The notes: a model not told the origin generated them from the letters alone. 47,546 nucleotides of DNA from Gemmatimonadota bacterium (GCA_020348925.1 CP070758.1:3374265-3421810), one strand, 5' to 3'. Numbered from the stretch's first letter, positions 1-8,995 are shown. Made by a program: numbers and translations.

Positions 1-1815
1 CCGCCAGGTATTGTTCCAACCGTAGTCGTAGTTTTGGAACACGGCGCCGATCAGCGAAACGTACCGGGTATATTTTCCGGGCTTGGTCCACTTGTAGCCG
101 CCGCCGAGATGACCGTTGATCACATCCGTGCGCCACATGAAACCCATGTCGTTCAAATCGAAATTGGGGTGAATAACTCCCAGTGAACTGTTGAAGATTA
201 CATTTCCCTTCTGCTTATTCACAAGGATACGACCTCCATAACCAGAGAGAGATGTGGCCGAACTGTCGACGCTCACGTGGGAAGCGTCCGGTCTCTGGAA
301 ATAGTGCCCCGAGCTTTCCTGCAGGGAAAGCATCCGCTCCTTGCTCCCGCGGACATGCGTCAAGCCCACCCAACTGGATATGACCCATCTTCTTTCAGAA
401 TCCAGAAATGTCCAACCGTCAAGACCAAAGGTTCTCGCACCGCTGTTGAATTCATCTCTCAGTCGGTCGTCCCGAAACATCCGTGTTGTAAAGGTAGAAA
501 TAAAGCCCAGGCCTTGTTTCCCCTCGTCTATCTCTTTCTGAGCACGGGCCACCCCATAATAGGTGAGAGGCTCCACCTCCGCCCGAAATGTGTGACCTGA
601 GATGTCGAGTTTGGCCTCTCCACGACCAGTCAAGGCGTGGAGTGTACCAATATTCCAGTTGTTGCCGATCTTTCCAGTCAGTTTGGTCGCCCCGAGAATC
701 TGGGTTCCCTCTGGAATCTGAGCCCAATCATGATCGGGAAGACTTCCCTGAGGACATCGGCCAATGCGTCTGCTGTAAAAGAAATTCGGACCACCCCAGT
801 TAAAACTCCAGTGGCTACGTGAGCCCCCGTATCCGAATTCAAAGATCGAGGAGCCTTCGATGAAGAAAGGTCGCTTCTCGCTGTAAAAGGTCTCCACATC
901 ACCCAGATTGATGACCGCCGGATCGACCTCAACCTGCCCGAAATCGGGATTCACCGTGGCATCCAGGATCAGATTATTTCCCAGACCAATCTTAAAATCG
1001 GCCCCCATGTCAGGTGGATATCTCGAGCCGTCGTTGAAGGGATCATCAGGCTCGGCAGGAACATATTCCGCTTTCAGTCGAGTGTACGGCAATATTTCCA
1101 CCTGGCGGGCGGGGTGAATATTCTCAATGCCAACCAGATCGACGAAACGGGAGACGAATCCGCTGCCGTCCTTCGGCGTATAGACGACGTAAGCATGTTC
1201 ATTTTTCCTTTCGATACATCGCCGGAAATTGATTCCCCACAAATATCTGTCCCTCTTTTGGAAACGGAGCTGAGAATAGGGGATGCGCATCTCGGCCGTC
1301 CAGCCCTTGTTGTCAATATTGACTTTCCCCTGCCACACGCCGTCCCATGAATCGTCACTCCATTCGTCGTTGTACAAAATCCCGTCGTCGCAGGTCCCAG
1401 CGGCATTCAATCCGAAATAAAAGCCGCTGCGCCGATCGTAGTAGGGATCGATATAGAACCGAAAAAAGTCGGCACTGGGCCATTGGTCACGGCGGCCCAG
1501 CCGGGCAATTATGGAGTCCGGCGCGGAATCGTACATCCTGGCCCCAACGTAGAGGGCATCATCGTCATAGGCGACCCGCACCTCTGTCCTCTCTGTCGGT
1601 TCCGAGCCTTCATCAGGATCCCGCTGGATAAAATCGCAAATTTCAGATCCGTTGTTCCAGACGGTCTCCGACAGGATGCCGTCAACGACCACCGGCTCTT
1701 CCAGGCGGATGGCATGCACTTCAACATCCTTCGCATCGTTCGCGGAAAGCATTTCAGAAAAGATCATGCTCAACACAGCGAACGTCAGAAGAAAAGAGAA
1801 TATCACGCGCTTCAT
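1..1815 (-). CDS. DUF5916 protein with N-terminal CBM9-like domain (3' end outside window)
   Basis: The minus frame is open from the ATG at 1815 to base 1, giving 605 codons with no stop; the C-terminus lies outside the window. The start follows a GGAGG six bases upstream. A signal peptide (about residues 1-25) is followed by a domain like carbohydrate-binding family 9 (about 30-215, including VVVDGILSE and DDALYVGARM). Next comes the DUF5916 hallmark near residues 290-330, with PDFGQVEVDPAVIN and EKRPFFIEG. The remainder is rich in alternating aromatic and polar strands and resembles an outer-membrane barrel. The family is common in FCB bacteria and its biochemical role is not established; an outer-membrane or periplasmic location is inferred. 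Confidence 0.88.
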   Translation of the reverse strand, partial: MKRVIFSFLLTFAVLSMIFSEMLSANDAKDVEVHAIRLEEPVVVDGILSETVWNNGSEICDFIQRDPDEGSEPTERTEVRVAYDDDALYVGARMYDSAPDSIIARLGRRDQWPSADFFRFYIDPYYDRRSGFYFGLNAAGTCDDGILYNDEWSDDSWDGVWQGKVNIDNKGWTAEMRIPYSQLRFQKRDRYLWGINFRRCIERKNEHAYVVYTPKDGSGFVSRFVDLVGIENIHPARQVEILPYTRLKAEYVPAEPDDPFNDGSRYPPDMGADFKIGLGNNLILDATVNPDFGQVEVDPAVINLGDVETFYSEKRPFFIEGSSIFEFGYGGSRSHWSFNWGGPNFFYSRRIGRCPQGSLPDHDWAQIPEGTQILGATKLTGKIGNNWNIGTLHALTGRGEAKLDISGHTFRAEVEPLTYYGVARAQKEIDEGKQGLGFISTFTTRMFRDDRLRDEFNSGARTFGLDGWTFLDSERRWVISSWVGLTHVRGSKERMLSLQESSGHYFQRPDASHVSVDSSATSLSGYGGRILVNKQKGNVIFNSSLGVIHPNFDLNDMGFMWRTDVINGHLGGGYKWTKPGKYTRYVSLIGAVFQNYDYGWNNTWR

Positions 1816-2195
1816 AACAGCCTCCATTTTTTAAAAGATCTCGTGTGACATTTGCCTTTTAGACGGTTCGATGCAGAAGGATGGTTGCGGACAGTTAAAT
1901 CAGAGGTTGAAATCATCGACAAAAGGAGTATTTTACTCGATGAACGGAAGGTTTCTCGCAATGAGAGAAAGAACCGTTCCACCGAAATCTTGGGTTGGTT
2001 GAGACGAAAATTGGATTTTCAAACGGGAATTGACGGTGCGGAAACGAAAACACGATCGATCCTTGTAACACGAACGAACTGACCGCTTATGGCTTTTCGA
2101 ATTCTGGACTCTTCAACTGTTTAACTCTGTTTTCCTCAATTTGTATTCTTGAGTCCTTGGTTATCGGAGATAAAACGAGTATGGTGCCCTCCTAT
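1816..2195. other. Intergenic, no gene seen
   Basis: About 380 bases between the start of the DUF5916 gene and the end of the interrupted protease. Both strands were read. The only open frame of note (plus strand, 1852-2082) has no protein-like character and no convincing ribosome site. No clear terminator or promoter was recognised. Confidence 0.5.
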
Positions 2196-3734
2196 TTAAG
2201 ATATATTTGATCTTTCAGCCAACGATCGATTCAGCACTTCAGTTGTTGCACTCTGAGGTTCTCTGAGTACGCCAGATCGCTTTAAATGAACCAGATACTT
2301 GCTCAGATTGTCTGGATCCCACGATTGATATCCACGCACGACTCGGTTGACAACAACTAATGCCTGCCAGGAACGGGGCAGGAGAACTCTGAGGATTATT
2401 TCCAGCGGGAACAGCAGTGCTCTCACGACCGGTTCCCAAGGCGGTATGAACCTTTTCATAAGTAGAGGCAACCTCACCATCCAGCAATGCACGAATCTAT
2501 TAACCTGAACGACCCGACTGACTAAATTGGGACGCAAATGCTCCAGCACAAAGTTCATCCTCTTTACCTGATCTGGTGAGAACCTCAGACCCTCGGGATT
2601 GCATTGCCAGTAGCTCATAGTGTTGCGTCTGACGATGTCATTCAAAGATACATTTTCATTAATCTTAGGCGCAGCTCCCGGTTTCGGTTCCCACCATATC
2701 ACCTTCCCATTTGAGTCCTTTATTTCCTGGAGATCGGTCCAGTGATAGCGGGTGAAGGTATAGTTAAACGAATCTTGGCAGGCGAGCTGTCCATGAACCA
2801 GCGGCAATCCAAACCCCATGTCAATCGGTGTATCCATGATGCTGTAATCGTCGGGGATCCCGGCATCAGGACGACCACAGTTGTCCTGTTCAAGAGAAAA
2901 GGGCCACGTAGCAATGTAATCGAGCGCCTGTTGTTTTCTCAACTCTACATCCTGCTCTGTTACTCCCTCCATTTCCGGCAGATTGGCCGGAGTTAAAGGA
3001 AGATTCTTGGAATTCCCCTTGCCGGCCAGTTCCATGAGTTTAATAATGAGCTCAGGGAATGGATGAACCAATCCCATGAAATGACCAAACTCATGAGTAA
3101 GATGGTTGTTGCCAAACACCAAATGACCGTCCATGTAAAACGGCCAGTCTCTCTATTGTCCCGGCATGAGGACATGGTTTGAGGTTACATCGGAGCATGC
3201 CTGCAGTGAAGGGTGATCAGGATCCTTCCCCCATCTGAAGAGAAGTATCACGCTGTCCCGGTACGGGCTGTCCGGGGATTCCGCAGCACGCTGATTGAAA
3301 AACTCTTCCGTGCTCTGTGCATCAGTTGGCTCGTCCCAGCATTCCCTTTCATGCAAGAATGTATTCTTCTCAAGTGTGTAGGTGATGCAGTCATCATCGA
3401 GGCCGAAACGAGCGCCAGAGCAAAGCAATTGCAGATTTGCCAATTTGATCCAATCCTTGATGTAGTTATCCCATGGGTATTTATGCTTCAGAGGGTTCCT
3501 CAGGTAAGGCTCGGCAGGGATCACCTGACCGTTTTCGATCTTTCCTAATGCCTGTGATCCATCATCTCTGGCCGTGAGCACAGCAGTAACTCGAAGCAGT
3601 TTGTAAATCCAGGGCGGCTTGCAAAAGAAACGGACCGTGTGGGATGAGGAGTATATTTTATCCATAGCGCTGTTATGCGCAGTCCACTGCTCCTGGATCA
3701 ACTGCGACAGCTCTGTCATTCTATTCGAATTCAT
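2196..3734 (-). pseudogene. Metzincin-like zinc metallopeptidase interrupted by an in-frame amber codon
   Basis: Two open stretches lie in the same frame. 3734-3156 encodes 193 residues; a TAG occupies 3155-3153; reading continues without another stop to 2196, about 512 positions in all. The sequence across the TAG is continuous in character: MPGQ, stop, RDWPFYMDGHLVFGNNH, then the metzincin zinc site HEFGHFMGLVH. Further on a Met-turn-like NTMSYW and a RMNFVLEHLRPNL segment follow, as in pappalysin/M43-type enzymes. No signal peptide is seen at the N-terminus. The start has GAGGAG six bases upstream and a good promoter. Since TAG ends other genes here (for example at 9442 and 12360), the simplest reading is a nonsense mutation or sequencing error. 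The upstream fragment alone lacks the zinc site. Confidence 0.75.
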
Positions 3735-3887
3735 GGGATTCTCCTCAGGTTCCTAGCCTATCTATTTTACTCAAAAATCACCAGCTTCAATCATCATGTA
3801 TGCGATGACGCCGCGATAACATTAACAAATTTCTGCAGCAAGACCTCCATTTGAATTTAATTATGGGTTTCAATCTCTTCGCCCACA

Positions 3888-3916
3888 ATAATAGTATGTA
3901 AAAACACCTGTGTCAA
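3888..3916 (-). promoter_or_regulatory. Sigma-70-type promoter for the interrupted metallopeptidase
   Basis: On the minus strand TTGACA (3916-3911) is separated by exactly 17 bases from TATTAT (3893-3888). This is the best sigma-70 match noticed in the window. It lies about 150 bases upstream of the ATG at 3734. An intact promoter and ribosome site suggest that the nonsense codon is recent or that the gene is still expressed. Confidence 0.6.
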
Positions 3917-4080
3917 GGCAATTCTTTGGAATTTTTGAACTTACAAGAAATTGTCAATTTGATTTTTGAGGATTATTGGCTAAGAGGCACCGTCCGAGGC
4001 GTACCATATATGATATGTATATGAAAAGATTAAAAGGAATGCTTCAAAACATTCTGCACTTCGCCCAAAAAGGAGAGATG

Positions 4081-4488
4081 TCACTCCTGTGAAGCGCCCA
4101 GAAAGCGATTTATCGCATTCAAAGTAGCCAGGCCGACAGCTTTCTGGGTGTCTTCCTGAATAAAGGCCGTGCCGATGAATTGTTGGCTTCCCCGTGGTCG
4201 AATAAGATCTAAAAAAACTGTCACATACGATGTCGTCCCTTTCAAAGATGGAACTACGTCTTCCACGTACCATGAACCATAATTCGGGAAAAACTTCCTC
4301 ACCGCATTCAAGGTGGCAACAGCAACCAGCCTCAACAAACTCCTGGGAGCACGAGGACCGGAGGCCTCTCCTGTTATTTCGTTACCCTGGTATGAGAGCC
4401 TGACCTTAACGGAAATGTGATCTATGCCCTCATCCTTCTGACTACGGATATCGTAGCCCATCCATTCAATTCTGGAGCTTGACGTCAT
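4081..4488 (-). CDS. Small protein built of two similar alpha/beta halves, family not recognised
   Basis: 135 residues with no signal peptide or membrane segment. It appears to be an internal duplication. Residues about 25-68 (strand-rich, with a V-x-V-x-L pattern, then LVAVATLNAVRKFF) are echoed by about 88-133 (YVTVFLDL, then AVGLATLNAINRFL). Each half reads as three strands and a helix ending in A-T-L-N-A. Similar two-repeat hypothetical proteins exist in other phyla, but I cannot assign a function. The upstream ribosome site is weak (AGAGATGA). It is separated from the metallopeptidase by about 350 bases and from the GGDEF gene by a palindromic element. Confidence 0.65.
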   Translation of the reverse strand: MTSSSRIEWMGYDIRSQKDEGIDHISVKVRLSYQGNEITGEASGPRAPRSLLRLVAVATLNAVRKFFPNYGSWYVEDVVPSLKGTTSYVTVFLDLIRPRGSQQFIGTAFIQEDTQKAVGLATLNAINRFLGASQE

Positions 4489-4572
4489 GAAATCATCTCT
4501 CTCAACGACATTGATTGTTTCGTGGCTGTCTCTTCCAAAGCCGAGCGATTTATAAAATCAATTCGCTTGATT

Positions 4573-4682
4573 TGTCATTCCGAATCCCGAATCAAGTTCG
4601 GGACAGGCTCCGCATAGCGCGATGAAGAACCCCACTCACATGTTAAGAGATTCCTCACCCACAACGCGTTCTCAGAATGACA
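4573..4682. repeat. MITE-like palindromic element, copy A
   Basis: A 110-base segment begins TGTCATTC and ends GAATGACA, an exact 8-base terminal inverted repeat. It lies between two minus-strand genes and has no coding content of its own. Size and ends match copies at 40988-41095 and, less exactly, 6470-6572. Elements of this type (TCATTC at one end, GAATGA at the other, about 100 bases) are widespread intergenic repeats. Mobilisation by a transposase elsewhere is an inference. Confidence 0.55.
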
Positions 4683-4738
4683 GTTACATCAAAATGTTTG
4701 CTTACAATCGTTCATTGTTGGTTCTTTTTACTCTCCAA

Positions 4739-5833
4739 TCACAGTTTCAATTTCATCTGGAGATCGGTGTATTTACAGATATTATTCGCATCGTCATATC
4801 CGCATACCACATCTTTGCCATATTTCTTCGCACCAAACAGCAAAGCCTTGTCGGCCGCTTTGTAGAGTTTTTCGAGACTGGGAATCGGCGAAGGGTACGT
4901 TGCAACGCCTACAGATACTGTCAATGGCACCTGTTGCTCCTCTGTCTCGAGCTCAATCGGTTCACTCCTGACCTTTTTTCTCAAACGCTCACCAAGTTCG
5001 AGAGCTTCCCGATGGCCGACACCGGGCAGGACCACGCCATATTCATCTCCGCCGACTCTCCCCTTGATATCACTTGCCCGGAAAGAGTCCTTGATCATTT
5101 CAGCTATGGCTCTCAAAGCGTTATCACCATCAACATGTAAATATCTATCATTGAAAGCCTTGAAATCATCAACATCTATAAGCATGAGGGATAATGACCG
5201 TGGGGAAATGCGTCTCTCTCCTTTTTCCCCTCTTTCCCCGAACGATACTATCTGTTCCTCCAACAGGTGATTGAAGCACAATTTATTGTTAAGTCCTGTA
5301 AGACCGTCCAGATGGGATACAAATTCAGCCTCCTTCATCTCGATGATTCGACTGACCAGAGCCTTGACGAACATACCCAATATCTGTGGTTGAGGAATGA
5401 AGTAAAATGCACCATTATGAATTGCTTCAATCGCTTCATCCTGAAGCATTCGGTCGGTGAAGACGATGACCTGGGCATGAGGATGAACTTTTTTAATTCT
5501 CCTGAGGAGATCCATACCGGTGGCTTTTTTAGGTTGGGCGTATTGATCCGCCGGTATCTCAAGATCAAGCAAGACCGCATGCTGCCGATGACATTCCCAC
5601 CAGAGAATATAATCCAAGGCAGACCTTGCCGTTCGTATATAAAGTTTTCGCGTAACTTTTTTGGTGCTCTCATCAGTCTGAATTTCGATCTTCCCTTCGA
5701 ACTCCTGGGACTTGACAACCTCTCCAGAGTTGTCGCCGGTTTCCGGAGGTTTTCCCTCAAACAAGTCCACCAGGTACTCTCTCACCCCCCCATCCTTTTG
5801 AATTATGAGTAAATTGTACTCGAATTCCGTCAT
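4739..5833 (-). CDS. Response-regulator-like diguanylate cyclase (REC-like plus GGDEF)
   Basis: From the ATG at 5833 the product has 364 residues; this start has AAAAGGAT just upstream, whereas the longer frame would need the GTG at 5848. Residues about 5-155 resemble a receiver with an expanded middle: candidate phospho-acceptor D90 (in VLLDLEIP), T126 (in VIVFTD) and an FIPQP segment where the conserved lysine should be. Residues about 172-345 are a GGDEF domain with DGLTGLNN, catalytic GGDEY (261-265) and an RASD inhibitory I-site (252-255). It should make cyclic di-GMP and be feedback-inhibited. The missing lysine suggests non-standard phosphorylation control. The start overlaps the stop of a short upstream ORF by ATGA. 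Confidence 0.9.
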   Translation of the reverse strand: MTEFEYNLLIIQKDGGVREYLVDLFEGKPPETGDNSGEVVKSQEFEGKIEIQTDESTKKVTRKLYIRTARSALDYILWWECHRQHAVLLDLEIPADQYAQPKKATGMDLLRRIKKVHPHAQVIVFTDRMLQDEAIEAIHNGAFYFIPQPQILGMFVKALVSRIIEMKEAEFVSHLDGLTGLNNKLCFNHLLEEQIVSFGERGEKGERRISPRSLSLMLIDVDDFKAFNDRYLHVDGDNALRAIAEMIKDSFRASDIKGRVGGDEYGVVLPGVGHREALELGERLRKKVRSEPIELETEEQQVPLTVSVGVATYPSPIPSLEKLYKAADKALLFGAKKYGKDVVCGYDDANNICKYTDLQMKLKL

Positions 5834-5967
5834 TGTATCCTTTTGCACACGGGATATTCGGGTAATCCTTCTTGCGCCATTAGAAACTTAAGGTGTTCGG
5901 CTCGATCAATATTCTCTGCAGTGCCTATTGCTTGGAAAACCGACTTTCTTCCGGTCTGCTTCTTCAT
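5830..5967 (-). CDS. Candidate 45-residue small protein translationally coupled to the GGDEF gene
   Basis: An ATG at 5967 opens a 45-codon frame whose TGA (5832-5830) overlaps the GGDEF ATG (5833-5831) as ATGA, the usual sign of translational coupling. The product starts MKKQTGRKSV and contains RAEHLKFLMAQEGLPEY, a plausible soluble amphipathic composition. No family is recognised. The ribosome site is weak (AAGAG, a little far). It could be a small regulator or sensor peptide for the response regulator, a decayed remnant of a longer gene, or chance. Confidence 0.42.
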   Translation of the reverse strand: MKKQTGRKSVFQAIGTAENIDRAEHLKFLMAQEGLPEYPVCKRIQ

Positions 5968-6469
5968 GGACAAACGCTCTTACACAAAACACCGAAGCCC
6001 TGAGCTTTCCACAAGTCACACGAACATAATATGGCATTCCCAAATTTCATTTCAAAGAAAAATTGCCGCCACAATAAAAAATCAAAGATCGCACAAGCAC
6101 ATCATACCATACAACAAACCCGCAAGAAACGTACCCAGAGGACTCCCTTGAGTTCAATTCTCCTTAATACTCACAGAAGTGTCTTTTTCAGGATAAGCCG
6201 CTAAAAGTTCAATCCTCTCGAAGTGCAACAAATACAACCACCTCATATTCTCTCTCGTTTTAATGAAAGGATTTACCCCACCCAGAGGAGGGCAACTTAC
6301 GCCTGGGGTATTTCCTCAATTTTGGGGCATGTGACCGGAACATGTCAGGCAAAATAGGGTTCCCTGCCACAGTCGTATAGTCTCAGAGATTTGCGGGGAC
6401 ACTCCATGTGCTTTCCCCATTCAACGTTTTATCCGTGAGTCCGGTCTCAAAGGTCAGTTTGACCGAACC

Positions 6470-6572
6470 TGTCGTTGCGAGCGGTGGCATACAATCCGGT
6501 GTGAGGTGTTACAAAGCAAGAGATTAGCCCGTGAAGCTTATCCCGTAATTGCTTGCGGGACTTGAAATGACA
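6470..6572. repeat. MITE-like palindromic element, copy C (divergent)
   Basis: A 103-base stretch begins TGTCGTT and ends AATGACA, so six of seven terminal bases pair as an inverted repeat. Its interior contains TTGCGAGC and GCTTGCGGG-like arms, a pattern seen in widespread intergenic palindromes. It matches the copies at 4573 and 40988 in size and ends rather than in interior sequence. Confidence 0.4.
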
Positions 6573-6704
6573 GATACCACTTTGAAGTGTCACTGGCAAA
6601 GAAAACCTCTGTCATCAAGGCCCGCCATGAAAGCGCTCATAATGAGAGACCGGCTTTTTCGAGTCCATCCATAAAATATCTTGCCCATTCACCTTCGTCC
6701 CATT

Positions 6705-6740
6705 ATATTTCGCACTTGCGAAATATTCGCATAAACGAAT
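6705..6740. promoter_or_regulatory. Palindromic operator candidate upstream of the TonB receptor/marR operon
   Basis: ATATTTCGC (6705-6713) and GCGAAATAT (6718-6726) form a perfect 9-base inverted repeat with a 4-base spacer. It overlaps a second inverted repeat, ATTCG (6725-6729) and CGAAT (6736-6740). The pair lies 75-110 bases before the receptor ATG. A symmetric site of about 20 bp in front of an operon that includes a MarR-family gene fits autoregulation by that protein. The link is inferred; the palindromes are seen. Confidence 0.5.
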
Positions 6741-6814
6741 TATTGTGGTTGAAAAGATTGTTTCTACAAATCAATATCTTTCTTCAACACCGTTCTTGAG
6801 GGGAGGAGTACGTC

Positions 6815-8986
6815 ATGCATTTTCATAACGCCCGCGGAGTGTTCACAGTGAAGCACAGATTCTTTCCAAGATATGTGTCATTCATCGTTGCTCTTTTCGT
6901 ATTCACGACGGCCACCTTTGCCCAGGACTTCGGGACCGTCAGGGGCAGGATCCATGACGCTCATACCGGAGATCCGCTGCCTAACGCCAATGTGGTTCTG
7001 GGCGGTACAAAACAGGGAGCCGTGTCGGGCGCACAGGGCCTGTTCACCATCAATCGGGTGCCTCCAGGAGAATACCGGCTCCAGGCGACCTACGTCGGCT
7101 ATGAAGCGGACGTAAGGACGATCACCGTCACCTCGGATGAGGATGTTTTCGTTCACTTCGACCTGCGGGAGGATTTCTTCCAAATCCAGGAAATTGTCGT
7201 CACGGCAACCCGGACCGACAAGCTGATGGAGGACGTTCCGGTCGTCACCGAGATCGTCACCCGGGCGGAAATCGAGGAGAAGGGGGCCGAGGACCTGTCC
7301 GAAGTTCTCGAGGATCGCCCGGGAATTGCTATCGAATCTGGCACCACCGGCAACCGGTTTCTCTATATGAATGGAGTCGACAGCCGGAGAATTCTGGTGC
7401 TGGTCGATAACGTTCCCCTCTCAGGTAAACTGAACAACCGCGTTCAACTCAATGTGATCGATGCCGACAAAATAGATCATGTGGAAATCGTCAAGGGCCC
7501 CGGCTCGGCCTTGTACGGAAGCGATGCCATGGGCGGCGTGATCAATATCATTACCAAAGACTATGGCCAACACCTGATAATCGAGACGAACGGCAGGGCC
7601 GGCAGCAACGACCTGTACAGCGGCAACCTCTCCGTTTCCGGTGGGAAAAAAGATCTCAACTACCTTCTCAATATCGACCATTTCAGGGAGGGCTTCGACC
7701 AGGGTGCCTCGGAGATCGAAATAGAAAAGACCCTCTCCAGCAGTGTGAACGGGAAGGCCAGGTACACGCATCCTGATATCGGCAACCTGGAAGTTCGGGG
7801 CGAATACAGGCAGGATGAACAGACGTCGGAATCGGCCTTTATGGGAGGCATCAGCGACAATAGAGTCAACATCGAAAACGTCAATTCGAGCTTCGTCTGG
7901 AATAGGGCTGTTTCGGGCCGACTGCAGCTTCAACTGACCGGCTACTATGCCGACAATTTTCGAACATACGAATCCCTCCAACAGGGCTCTGCCTCCCTTG
8001 ACACCACCACAGACGAGCTCTATGGGTTCAAATCGGACTTCGCAGCCATCCCGCTTGAGAAGGTCAAGGTCGATTTCGGATTCGACTTGTCCAGCAACGA
8101 CTATGAGAATGAACGCTTGCCAGGCGTGCAAAGCCGGCAGCAAACCGGTGCCTTCACCCAGGTCGAGACCGACATGATCCGCAACCTCACCCTAACATTT
8201 GGCGGCAGATATGATAAGATCACCGATATCGAGGGATACTTCAGCCCCCGAATGAGCGCCATGTATACTTTTTCCTCGGGATTGAAACTGAGAGGTTCTT
8301 ACGGCGCCGGTTTCCGCGCACCATCATTCATAGAGTTATACAGCGATTTCCCCATTCCCATTCCTGGAATGCCCCTGAGAGTGGTCGGAAACCCCGATCT
8401 CAAACCCGAAAAGTCCCTCGGCGGCAACCTGGGGTTTGAGTATAGGTGGAACTCCCTGCTCCTCGTCAACGCCACTGCTTTTCACAACAAATTCAAGGAC
8501 ATGATCGTGGATTACGAATCCGGGCCCATGACCTACAGTTATCTGAATGTGGAAAGTGCCACATTCAAGGGTACGGAATTACAGGCCCGTCTCTACCTGC
8601 TGCCCAACTTCACCACGACGCTGTCCTACAATTTCACCGACATCGCCCAGAAAGAGGAGGACGTCGCTTTCTCAAAGATCTCGCCGCACACCGCCTCGCT
8701 GAGGATCGTCTATGGTCTGCTGAAAAATCGCCTGAAATTCTCCTTGCGGAATCAATGGTTCAGCGAGCGGGACATTTTGGCGGTCTCCGGGCATTCCGGA
8801 AATCTCTCCAGAGTGAAAAAAGATGCTCACAATGAGATCGATATGACCTTATCTTATACGGCGAATGAATACCTGAGGCTGAGACTTGGAGCAACGAACC
8901 TCACCGATCACACGGACAAGGATTACGGCCCGTACGTGGGCAGAAGATTTTTCTTCGGTTTTCAAACCACATTTCAAAAAGATTGA
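6815..8986 (+). CDS. TonB-dependent outer-membrane receptor, BtuB/FepA-like
   Basis: 723 residues; ATG after GGGAGGAG. After a signal peptide that ends near residue 36 (TTATFAQ) comes a carboxypeptidase-regulatory-like beta-sandwich (about 40-122). A TonB-box-like EIVVTATR (about 127-134) and a plug domain follow (about 135-245, with VDNVPL, GPGSALYGSDAMGGVINIITK-type residues). The rest is a 22-strand-type barrel ending in FFFGFQTTF near the C-terminus. It should take up a scarce ligand across the outer membrane using TonB energy; the substrate cannot be read from the sequence. It is followed after 9 bases by a MarR gene, so it probably leads a three-gene operon. Confidence 0.92.
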   Translation: MHFHNARGVFTVKHRFFPRYVSFIVALFVFTTATFAQDFGTVRGRIHDAHTGDPLPNANVVLGGTKQGAVSGAQGLFTINRVPPGEYRLQATYVGYEADVRTITVTSDEDVFVHFDLREDFFQIQEIVVTATRTDKLMEDVPVVTEIVTRAEIEEKGAEDLSEVLEDRPGIAIESGTTGNRFLYMNGVDSRRILVLVDNVPLSGKLNNRVQLNVIDADKIDHVEIVKGPGSALYGSDAMGGVINIITKDYGQHLIIETNGRAGSNDLYSGNLSVSGGKKDLNYLLNIDHFREGFDQGASEIEIEKTLSSSVNGKARYTHPDIGNLEVRGEYRQDEQTSESAFMGGISDNRVNIENVNSSFVWNRAVSGRLQLQLTGYYADNFRTYESLQQGSASLDTTTDELYGFKSDFAAIPLEKVKVDFGFDLSSNDYENERLPGVQSRQQTGAFTQVETDMIRNLTLTFGGRYDKITDIEGYFSPRMSAMYTFSSGLKLRGSYGAGFRAPSFIELYSDFPIPIPGMPLRVVGNPDLKPEKSLGGNLGFEYRWNSLLLVNATAFHNKFKDMIVDYESGPMTYSYLNVESATFKGTELQARLYLLPNFTTTLSYNFTDIAQKEEDVAFSKISPHTASLRIVYGLLKNRLKFSLRNQWFSERDILAVSGHSGNLSRVKKDAHNEIDMTLSYTANEYLRLRLGATNLTDHTDKDYGPYVGRRFFFGFQTTFQKD

Positions 8987-8995
8987 GAGACCGAA

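Larger units (their letters stand above)
5968..6814. other. Long leader region before the TonB receptor gene; no convincing gene
   Basis: About 850 bases without a supported coding sequence. It holds a hairpin at 6274-6310 (TACCCCA pairing with TGGGGTA around a 23-base loop that contains CCC/GGG), a MITE-like element (6470-6572), and paired palindromes (6705-6740) close to the receptor gene. I looked for a cobalamin riboswitch and did not find its conserved B12-box pattern. The small open frames on the plus strand (5843-6151 and 6587-6799) do not look like proteins. Confidence 0.4.

Noticed and set aside
3153-3155. Pyrrolysine or general UAG recoding in the metzincin gene
   Set aside because: Several normal genes in the window end with UAG, and no pyl genes or PYLIS-type evidence is visible here.
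6240-6420. Possible cobalamin or other riboswitch upstream of the TonB receptor
   Set aside because: The conserved B12 box and adjacent boxes are not present; only a simple TACCCCA/TGGGGTA hairpin is seen, and it is 500 bases from the gene.
7421-8143. 240-codon minus-strand frame opposite the TonB receptor
   Set aside because: It is the antisense shadow of a clear receptor barrel, with no ribosome site or family resemblance.
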